Origin: Streptomyces sp. ML-6
GTDB lineage: Bacteria; Actinomycetota; Actinomycetes; Streptomycetales; Streptomycetaceae
Assembly: GCF_030116705.1 (NCBI RefSeq)
Contig: NZ_JAOTIK010000005.1
Span: forward strand, 27,363-91,362
DNA: 64,000 nt
Direction: 5' to 3'
Shown here piece after piece: positions 16,050 to 21,920 of the stretch. A program made the translations under genes and the position numbers. Each line of letters opens with the position of its first letter. Within the stretch, counting starts at the first letter, position 1. The notes under the pieces were generated by a model. That model saw only the letters and a list, made by a program, of their open reading frames with translations, was not told the origin of the DNA and made no database searches.

Positions 16050-17261
16050 ATGTCCGTCGTCCCCGCCCTGCCCGCGGGCTCCGGTGTCGTCGAGCCCCCG
16101 GCCCCGGCCGTCGACCTTGAGGAGGTCGTCGAAGGCGAACTCGTCGATGACGACGAGCTGCTGCCGGCCACGGCCGCGCCCGCCAAGCCCCTGGTGGACC
16201 AGCACACGATCCTCTACCCCGGCCAGGCCATGCCGACCGCCGAGGACGGTCCGCGGTACACCCGGCGGGACTACGAGGTGTCCGAGGAGACCGCCCGGCG
16301 TCTGGAGGAGGAGTCGGCGCCGCACAACACCGACCGGAACTACCGCAACCAGCGGCGTCTTTTCGCGGAGTGGTGCGACGGGATGGGCCGGGTGGCACGG
16401 CCGTGCACCACGGCGACGTACGTGGAGTACTGCGCGCACCTGATCGCGAAGGAGATGGCGCCGAACAGCATCAGTACGTACCTGTCGGCCGTCCGGACGT
16501 GGATGCCCGACGACAAGAAGCCGGGCACCAGCCTGGCCAGGGCGATGCTGCGCGAGTACCGGAAGAACTGGAGCAAGCGCAAGCGGGTCAAGAAGGCCCC
16601 ACCGATCACGGCCGCCATGGCCCGGGCGATGGTCGACACCTGCGATCTGCGCCACCCCATCGGCCTGCGCGACCGGTTCGTGATCCTCGTCGGCCGCAAG
16701 GCCCTGAACCGGCGCAGCGAGCTGAAGCAGCTGGAGGTGGCCGACCTTCTGGTCGAAGACGGCGGTGTGGCGGAGTGGGTGGCCTACTCCAAGACCGACC
16801 AGGACGCGGTCGGCGAGGAGACCTGGGTGCCGGCCGACGCCGACGACCCCCGGTACGACCCGGTGGCAGCCACCCGGGACTGGCTCAACCTCCTGCACCG
16901 CCTCGGCGTTGACGAGGGCCCGGTGCTGCGCGCCCTCACCGTGGCGGGCACCCTGCAGTCCCGGGCGACCGCCACGGTGTCCGGCGACTCCGTCAGCGGC
17001 GACGCGATCAACGACTGGATCCGCGGCCGCGCGTTCGCCGCCGGGTTGCCTAACTGGCAGGACGTCACCTCGCACGGGCTGCGCCGCGGCGGTGCCCAGG
17101 AGATCGCGGACGCGGGCGGCGACCCAACGAAGCAGGGCCGGTGGAAGGCCGGATCGGCCGTCGTGAAGCGGGAGTACCTGGACCGCGCCCAGTCGAGGGC
17201 GGAGAATCCGTGGCTGAAGGTTGCGGCGAAGCGCCGTGCCGCAGCAGAGGAGCAAGGGTGA
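16050..17261 (+). CDS. Tyrosine recombinase (phage integrase family)
   Basis: A 403-residue tyrosine recombinase that breaks and rejoins DNA at specific sites. It has an N-terminal core-binding domain (residues about 80-180, RNQRRLFAEWCDGMGR) and a catalytic domain with Arg221 in NRRSELKQL, a Lys in YSKTDQD, His342 and Arg345 in SHGLRRGGAQ, Trp365 in GRWKAGS and Tyr376 in VVKREYL. The set is complete. The ATG at 16050 was preferred over an upstream in-frame GTG because coding bias begins there. Its stop overlaps the GTG of a second recombinase-fold gene. Confidence 0.92.
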   Translation: MSVVPALPAGSGVVEPPAPAVDLEEVVEGELVDDDELLPATAAPAKPLVDQHTILYPGQAMPTAEDGPRYTRRDYEVSEETARRLEEESAPHNTDRNYRNQRRLFAEWCDGMGRVARPCTTATYVEYCAHLIAKEMAPNSISTYLSAVRTWMPDDKKPGTSLARAMLREYRKNWSKRKRVKKAPPITAAMARAMVDTCDLRHPIGLRDRFVILVGRKALNRRSELKQLEVADLLVEDGGVAEWVAYSKTDQDAVGEETWVPADADDPRYDPVAATRDWLNLLHRLGVDEGPVLRALTVAGTLQSRATATVSGDSVSGDAINDWIRGRAFAAGLPNWQDVTSHGLRRGGAQEIADAGGDPTKQGRWKAGSAVVKREYLDRAQSRAENPWLKVAAKRRAAAEEQG

Positions 17262-18337
17262 CCCCGAAGCAGTACGGCGCCCCGTCGGTCCGGCAGCTTG
17301 CCGCGGTGGTCGACGGGATGGCCGGGCAGGTGTCGGAGGGCCGGCTGCGGCAGTTGCGGATGGTGGTCGGGATGTTCGACCGGGCTGTGGGACGGGACGA
17401 GATGCCGGGCCGGGCGTCCCGGACCGCGGCCCAGTTGTTCACGTGGGCTGCGCTGCGCCCGTTCTGGGACCTGGCAGTGGACGGGCAGTTGCGGCACTGG
17501 GAGAAGGATGCCGGGAAACCGTTGCCGGAGTGGACGCAACGGATCGTGCGGGACTGCTTGAAAATCCTGGCCTGTGAGGTCCTGCCCGCAGGGAAGGCGG
17601 TGCGGTTGCCGTCGATCGCGAACCCGGAGCCGAAGGCCACGGTGGGCGGGCGGTCGCTGGATGCCTTGTACCGGGGGATGGTGGACCTGGCCGGGCAGGG
17701 GCCGCTGGAGCGGGACGGGACGGCCTTGTCGTACGAGGACCGGACCCGGCTGCTTGCGATCGTGGCGGTGATGCTGGACGCGGCCCCACGATCGGGGGAG
17801 CTGGCGGCGCAGTCTCTGTCCGACCTCGCCCCGGGTGAGACGGCGGTGGCGGTGCGCCGGCAGCAGCAGAAGGCTCCCCCGAACCGGGTCGAGGAGATCG
17901 CCGCCCTGGCTGAGGTGGGGACGGAGGCGGCCCGGTCAGTGCTGGGTGGTTGGGTGGAGCGGGTGTCGGAGGGGACCCGGCAGCGTGTCCTGGCCGCGGT
18001 CGCCGAGCTGGAGCCGTTGCCGGAGGTCGAGTGGTACCCGCTGCGTGAGGGTTCCCGGGTGGCGGTGCGCCGCTGGTTGAAGGTGCGGCAGGGCCTGGTG
18101 GAGTCGTTGCCGCTGGAGGGTGCGAAGACGGCGTTGTGGGTGTCGTTGGTGCCGTCGAAGGCCGGCCCGCCGGGTGTGCCGCTGCGGGCGCAGGGGTTGC
18201 GGCAGGCGTACGCGCGGGGCATCACGGCGTTGAACTGGGTGATGGCCGGGCAGTATGGGTGGGAGCCGTTGCCGACGACGATGGAGCAGATCCGGCGGTC
18301 CGTCGAGGCGGTGCCGGTGGAGGAGCCTCCGGTGTGA
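17258..18337 (+). CDS. Degenerate recombinase-fold protein coupled to the tyrosine recombinase
   Basis: A 359-residue protein beginning at a GTG in the recombinase stop (GTGA). The segment LLAIVAVMLDAAPRSGELAAQSLSDLAPGE aligns with box I of tyrosine recombinases. A later PLRAQGLRQAYARGITALN resembles the HxxR box with Gln in place of His. No convincing nucleophilic Tyr follows. It looks like a catalytically reduced paralogue that may serve as partner subunit or DNA-bending factor. Coupled translation suggests fixed stoichiometry. Confidence 0.72.
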   Translation: MTPKQYGAPSVRQLAAVVDGMAGQVSEGRLRQLRMVVGMFDRAVGRDEMPGRASRTAAQLFTWAALRPFWDLAVDGQLRHWEKDAGKPLPEWTQRIVRDCLKILACEVLPAGKAVRLPSIANPEPKATVGGRSLDALYRGMVDLAGQGPLERDGTALSYEDRTRLLAIVAVMLDAAPRSGELAAQSLSDLAPGETAVAVRRQQQKAPPNRVEEIAALAEVGTEAARSVLGGWVERVSEGTRQRVLAAVAELEPLPEVEWYPLREGSRVAVRRWLKVRQGLVESLPLEGAKTALWVSLVPSKAGPPGVPLRAQGLRQAYARGITALNWVMAGQYGWEPLPTTMEQIRRSVEAVPVEEPPV

Positions 18338-18341
18338 ACGT

Positions 18342-18375
18342 CAGAGGCCCCGGTGCTGTAGCTTCCGGGGCTCTG
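18342..18375 (+). terminator. Terminator after recombinase pair
   Basis: The CAGAGGCCCCGG/CCGGGGCTCTG stem has one bulged G and an 11-base loop, and begins 4 bases after the second recombinase stop. Confidence 0.7.
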
Positions 18376-18380
18376 TCACA

Positions 18381-18503
18381 TCACAGAGAGGTGAGGTACT
18401 CGTAGAGGCTCTTTGCCGCCTCCCACAGCGCACGTGCGGTCAAGTTAATGGCCACGCGGCGTACGAAGCTCGCCTTCTGCTTCTCGGGTTCCTGGTTCTT
18501 CAA
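18381..18503 (-). CDS. 40-residue basic/amphipathic protein, TTG start
   Basis: A short leftward frame with AAAGGAGG eight bases before a TTG start. The product begins KNQEPEKQKASFVRR after the initiator and continues VAINLTARALWEAAKSLYEYLTSL, with a well-formed amphipathic helix and good GC3. An ATG two bases upstream of the TTG is in another frame and soon stops. The ribosome site and composition support a real gene. The function is unknown. Confidence 0.55.
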   Translation of the reverse strand: MKNQEPEKQKASFVRRVAINLTARALWEAAKSLYEYLTSL

Positions 18504-18702
18504 CCATTCGTCCTCCTTTCCTAGAGTGCCCCGGCCGTTCTCGGGGCCTTTTGGCCTCTATCCGGCGTCGGTTGCTCAGGAAAGGGTGATGCGTGGTGGA
18601 TCCTACCTGTCCCCGTTGGGGTGCGGGAGGGCTCTCGACGGGCGGTCAGAACAGGTTGCCCGTACGGTCGGTGTGAGTGCCCTGACAGGACGGCGCTCTT
18701 TG

Positions 18703-18744
18703 GGTTGGCCCCGCGGTCACTTCGCACGTTCCGCGGGGCCAACC
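18703..18744. terminator. Perfect 14-bp hairpin
   Basis: GGTTGGCCCCGCGG pairs exactly with CCGCGGGGCCAACC around a 14-base loop. It ends the leftward gene at 18756. A second, shorter hairpin, GCCCCG/CGGGGC followed by CTTTT, lies near 18529-18548. The rest of 18504-18755 shows no gene. Confidence 0.75.
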
Positions 18745-18755
18745 TCTATGTCAGG

Positions 18756-18932
18756 TCAGAGCATCCACGGCTGCCCAGTGATCAGCCAGATGATGGCGGC
18801 CCCGATGAGGGTGGAGACCAGTTTCCAGGGAACGTTGAGGCGGACATTGAGGCGGGCGTTGAACTCCACGTCCGGCCGCTGGTCCTCTCGCTTCGTGGAG
18901 GGCTTGTTCCGGGCTGTTGTGCGCTTGCTCAT
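18756..18932 (-). CDS. Small single-pass membrane protein
   Basis: A 58-residue protein with ACAGGAGC before its ATG. The N-terminal two thirds are basic and polar (SKRTTARNKPSTKRED). The C-terminus is one transmembrane segment (WKLVSTLIGAAIIWLITG). A tail-anchored protein with a basic cytosolic domain is likely. Upstream lie two copies of a GGTTAGYCGCGCAA element that may be promoter sites. The function is unknown. Confidence 0.65.
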   Translation of the reverse strand: MSKRTTARNKPSTKREDQRPDVEFNARLNVRLNVPWKLVSTLIGAAIIWLITGQPWML

Positions 18933-18998
18933 GGTGCTGCTCCTGTGTCCGTGCCGCACGGGTGGTGTGGCGTGTGGCGGCACTTTGGAACAGGTGAG

Positions 18999-19079
18999 GG
19001 TTAGCCGCGCAACTCGGCTTTGACCTGCGGTTTTCTGGTTTGCGCGGGCGTCTATCACGTCGGGGGGTTAGTCGCGCAA
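18999..19079 (-). repeat. Two direct copies of a 14-bp element
   Basis: GGTTAGCCGCGCAA (18999-19012) and GGTTAGTCGCGCAA (19066-19079) are 67 bases apart, between two leftward genes. Read on the minus strand they are TTGCGCGRCTAACC. They may be regulator-binding sites for the membrane protein gene. Confidence 0.5.
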
Positions 19080-19122
19080 GCCCCAGTTCTGTGATCGCCC
19101 GGGCACCGGTGGTGACGGGATC

Positions 19123-19320
19123 TCAGGTGCCGGGAAGGTGGTCCTGGTCGATGTGGTGCTCGGGGGCGGGCCCTGGCCGGCGTTCGGGGTCGCAGTCAGG
19201 TCCGTACCCGATGAGGCGGGACTGGGTGCGGGTGAGTTCGCGGCCGCAGCGTCGGCAGTAGCGGTGCCGGTAGCCGGTGGGGGTGTCGACGAGCGTGGGT
19301 TGGTGCGCGTCTCGGTCCAT
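19123..19320 (-). CDS. DUF6011-like zinc-ribbon protein
   Basis: A 65-residue protein with HRYCRRCGRELTRTQSRLIGYGPDCDPE, the pattern of DUF6011-type phage zinc ribbons (CxxCGRxL...GxGPxC). It is small, basic in the middle and acidic at the end. The function is unknown; such proteins recur in actinophages. The region upstream to 19440 contains a strong hairpin that stops the gene to its right. Confidence 0.65.
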   Translation of the reverse strand: MDRDAHQPTLVDTPTGYRHRYCRRCGRELTRTQSRLIGYGPDCDPERRPGPAPEHHIDQDHLPGT

Positions 19321-19398
19321 GGGGGCAGTGTCCTGGAAGTGGTGGCGGGGTGGCGAGTTCGCGAACTACACTGCGTGTGCGCGATTACTGTGACTTGG

Positions 19399-19431
19399 AA
19401 GGCCACCACCCTGGTTCAGGGCGGTGGCCTT
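19399..19431. terminator. Hairpin terminator
   Basis: A 15-bp stem, AAGGCCACCACCCTG/CAGGGCGGTGGCCTT, with one mismatch and a 3-base loop. It follows the stop of the leftward gene at 19447, and the AA on its leftward side gives a short T-run there. Confidence 0.7.
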
Positions 19432-19446
19432 TGTCGTGAGTAGGGG

Positions 19447-19752
19447 TCAGTCCGTGTCGCAGATGCATGCCTCGTGGGGGAACCAGCACGGGCGGGGATG
19501 CGCCTTGGACGCGTCACGTGCAGCGATCATGGCGTTGATCTCGTCGTCGGTGAGGCCCTTGGCGAGGCGGTAGCTTTCGCGCCAGTAGTCGGCCTCCATG
19601 TACTGGTCGTCCGCGTCGGAGCGGGCACGCACGGCCTCTGCCAGAAGGTCGCGGGCGTCTTCTCGCGAGAGGCCACCCGGACGGTTGATGGCGGCTTCGA
19701 TCGTGGCGAGTCGGGCGGCGTTCATGGGCTGAGTGGTTGTCTGGGGGTCCAT
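19447..19752 (-). CDS. Hypothetical helical protein
   Basis: A 101-residue protein with a helical core (EAAINRPGGLSREDARDLLAEAVRARSDADD) and a C-terminal Cys/His tail (PCWFPHEACICDTD) that may bind metal. The start at 19752 has GGAG close by; an in-frame ATG at 19725 is an alternative. It follows the WYL gene with a gap of about 8 bases and is probably cotranscribed. The family is not recognised. Confidence 0.65.
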   Translation of the reverse strand: MDPQTTTQPMNAARLATIEAAINRPGGLSREDARDLLAEAVRARSDADDQYMEADYWRESYRLAKGLTDDEINAMIAARDASKAHPRPCWFPHEACICDTD

Positions 19753-19759
19753 GGCTCTC

Positions 19760-20176
19760 CTAGGCGGCGAGGCTGGTGTCGGCCTGGATCAGAATGCGCG
19801 GGATGTAGTCGGCGTCGTCCTGGTCGCGGGCGAGCTCGTAGAAGAACAGGGCCTGCGCGTCCGTGGTCGGCGCGGGGGTGGGGCGGACGTACTTGGTGGG
19901 CTCGGGCCGGTCGAGGACGTAGGCGATTCGGTGGGTGGTGTAGGCGAGCACGCCGGACAGGTGGAACTGGCGCTCCTCGCCGCGGAGGCGGCACATGGCG
20001 ACGATGACGATGCCGCCGGCGCGGGTGGTGCGGATCTCGTGCACTTCGATGGTCCGCACGGTGGGTTCGGCTTCTCCGGGCTTGAGGTAGGTGATCGTGA
20101 CGGCGGTGCGCCGGTCCAGGGAGCGGTAGAGGTCGGCGAGGGTCTTGGTGGTGGTCTGCTGGTTGGTGTGCTTCAT
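19760..20176 (-). CDS. Stand-alone WYL-like domain protein
   Basis: A 138-residue protein whose centre (AVTITYLKPGEAEPTVRTIEVHEIRTTRAGGIVIVAMCRLRGEERQFHLSGV) follows the WYL Sm-like fold: strand, variable loop, then R-x-F at the ligand end. WYL domains sense nucleic acids or nucleotides, usually in bacterial regulators linked to phage defence. Here it has no HTH, so it may work with another regulator. It diverges from the ribbon-helix-helix gene across two operators. Confidence 0.68.
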   Translation of the reverse strand: MKHTNQQTTTKTLADLYRSLDRRTAVTITYLKPGEAEPTVRTIEVHEIRTTRAGGIVIVAMCRLRGEERQFHLSGVLAYTTHRIAYVLDRPEPTKYVRPTPAPTTDAQALFFYELARDQDDADYIPRILIQADTSLAA

Positions 20177-20224
20177 CGGTGCCCCCGCGGTGTGGTTGGT
20201 GTGTGACCACCATCCCACATTCTC

Positions 20225-20291
20225 ATTGCGTACGCAATAGAATTGCGATACGGTGGACCCACCACCCGCCGAGCGTCATTGCGTACGCAAT
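20225..20291. promoter_or_regulatory. Divergent operator pair ATTGCGTACGCAAT
   Basis: Two perfect 14-bp palindromes, ATTGCGTACGCAAT, lie at 20225-20238 and 20278-20291, 53 bases apart (about five helical turns). TTGCGT in the first and TACGGT 17 bases later form a rightward promoter. The second sits between that promoter and the ribosome site of the ribbon-helix-helix gene. Related sites occur at 34701, 41689 and 55372. Confidence 0.82.
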
Positions 20292-20311
20292 AGAACAAGG
20301 AGGAGACTGGC

Positions 20312-20866
20312 GTGGCAAACGCCCCCCAGCGCCCGCCGAACCGCACCCGGTCCGACCGGCGCCCGCCGAGAGGACACCGACCCGTGCCCCCCAAGAACAC
20401 CGACCTCCGCCCCCGCCTCACCGCAGCCGCCACCAAGCTCCGCACCCTCGGCGAACCCGACCTCGCCGAGGCCATCGACACCGTCCTCGCCCCGAACGGA
20501 TGGGGCCTACTGCGCCGCTCCGACCCCGTGGCGGCCGCCTCCCTGCACCGCAACTTGGCGATGCGCATGACTGCCGAATGGCGCGAGCAGATCAAGACCC
20601 GGGCCGAGGCGGCGGGAGACAAGCTCGTCGAAGAGGTCAACGAAGGCCTGCAGAAGTACCTGGACGGCAAGTTCGTCCCCGTGGCCCCGGGGCGCAGCCC
20701 GTACGGGTCCGGGACCGAAATGGTCAACCTAAACGTCCGGGCGACGGACTCCCTGCGCGAACAGGTTGCTGAGCGGGGTGACCACTCGCCGGCCCTGGTC
20801 GCCTCCGCGTACCTGATGAGCAAGTACAAGGTCGGCCCTTACGCCCCGAAGACGGCGAAGAAGTAG
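20312..20866 (+). CDS. Tandem ribbon-helix-helix-like protein, candidate repressor
   Basis: A 184-residue protein starting at GTG after AAGGAGGAG. Two segments look like ribbon-helix-helix units: one beginning NLAMRMTAEWREQIKTRAE (near residue 88) and one beginning VNLNVRATDSLREQVAERG (near 139). Each has a short strand of alternating residues and two helices. Arc/Mnt-type phage repressors use this fold on palindromic operators. Two perfect palindromes lie in its own promoter, and similar sites precede three other operons. It is the best candidate for the regulator of that set. The basic N-terminus is disordered-looking. Confidence 0.7.
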   Translation: MANAPQRPPNRTRSDRRPPRGHRPVPPKNTDLRPRLTAAATKLRTLGEPDLAEAIDTVLAPNGWGLLRRSDPVAAASLHRNLAMRMTAEWREQIKTRAEAAGDKLVEEVNEGLQKYLDGKFVPVAPGRSPYGSGTEMVNLNVRATDSLREQVAERGDHSPALVASAYLMSKYKVGPYAPKTAKK

Positions 20867-20874
20867 CCGCCGCC

Positions 20875-20916
20875 CCGGTGCGTGGCCTGGGAGCCGACAA
20901 CTAGGCCACGCACCGG
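20875..20916 (+). terminator. Perfect 14-bp hairpin after repressor candidate
   Basis: CCGGTGCGTGGCCT pairs exactly with AGGCCACGCACCGG around a 14-base loop, 9 bases past the stop. It separates the regulator from the ATPase-methyltransferase genes, or attenuates transcription into them. Confidence 0.75.
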
Positions 20917-20948
20917 CAGCACATCACGACAACCTCACAGGAGACCTC

Positions 20949-21920
20949 ATGGCCACGGCCACCGGGGCCCCCGCCAGCAACATGGCGGCGGGCCGGACCT
21001 CGCACACCCGTTTTCAGTTCGCTCCGGCCACCAAGGAGCAGTCAAAGGCCCGTGTTGCCCTCGACGGCCCGTCCGGGTCCGGGAAGACGTACACGGCCCT
21101 GACGATCGCCTCCGCGCTCGGCTCCCGCATCGCGCTCATTGACACGGAGCGCGGCTCGGCCAGGAAGTACGCCAACGAGTTCGCGTTCGACGTGCTGGAG
21201 CTCGCGTACTTCTCCCCGGACGACCTCGTCGAGGCGCTGGCCGCAGCTGGTGCCGCCGGGTACGACGTCGTCATCGTCGACTCTCTGTCGCACTTCTGGT
21301 CCGGGTCCGGCGGCATGCTGGAGCAGGTCGACCACGCCGCGAAGAAGGGCTTCGGCGGCAACAGCTTCGGGGGGTGGAAGGAAGCCCGCCCGATGGAGCG
21401 CCGCATGGTCGACGCCCTGGTCTCGTACCCGGGGCACGTCATCGTCACGATGCGCGCCAAGACGGACTACGTCCTGGAGACCAACGAGCACGGCAAGCAG
21501 GTGCCCCGCAAGGTCGGCATGAAGCCCGAGCAGCGCGAGGGCCTGGAGTACGAGTTCGACATCGTCGGGTCGATGGACTGGGAGAACACCCTCATCGTCA
21601 CCAAGTCCCGCGCCCGGGAACTGACCGGCGTCGTGGTTCGACAGCCCGGCATCGAGTTCGGGCAGCAGATCAAGAACTGGCTGGAAGACGGTACGGCGGT
21701 CGAGCCGATCGAGGACCTCATCACGGAGGCTCTGCGTGCAGACGCCACGTTCGAGGACCTTGGTGCGCTGATGAAGAAGGTCCGGGCCCGCCGTCTGGAG
21801 GGGGCCCCGATGCTCGACCCGGCCGGTACGCCGACGACGCTCGGCGCCCACATTCAGGAGCGCGGCAAGGTGCTGCGGAAGGCCGCACAGGACGGAAACT
21901 CGGAGAGGAGCGCCGCCTGA
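20949..21920 (+). CDS. Phage AAA ATPase (Sak4-like nucleotide-binding protein)
   Basis: A 323-residue P-loop ATPase with Walker A GPSGSGKT (residues 40-47), Walker B VVIVDSLSHFW (Asp111) and an arginine-rich C-terminal half. This RecA-like core matches phage Sak4-type proteins, which promote single-strand annealing in recombination with phage SSB. An SSB gene is present at 41121, consistent with that role. ACAGGAGA precedes its ATG. Its stop overlaps the methyltransferase start (TGATG), so the two are coupled. Confidence 0.8.
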   Translation: MATATGAPASNMAAGRTSHTRFQFAPATKEQSKARVALDGPSGSGKTYTALTIASALGSRIALIDTERGSARKYANEFAFDVLELAYFSPDDLVEALAAAGAAGYDVVIVDSLSHFWSGSGGMLEQVDHAAKKGFGGNSFGGWKEARPMERRMVDALVSYPGHVIVTMRAKTDYVLETNEHGKQVPRKVGMKPEQREGLEYEFDIVGSMDWENTLIVTKSRARELTGVVVRQPGIEFGQQIKNWLEDGTAVEPIEDLITEALRADATFEDLGALMKKVRARRLEGAPMLDPAGTPTTLGAHIQERGKVLRKAAQDGNSERSAA

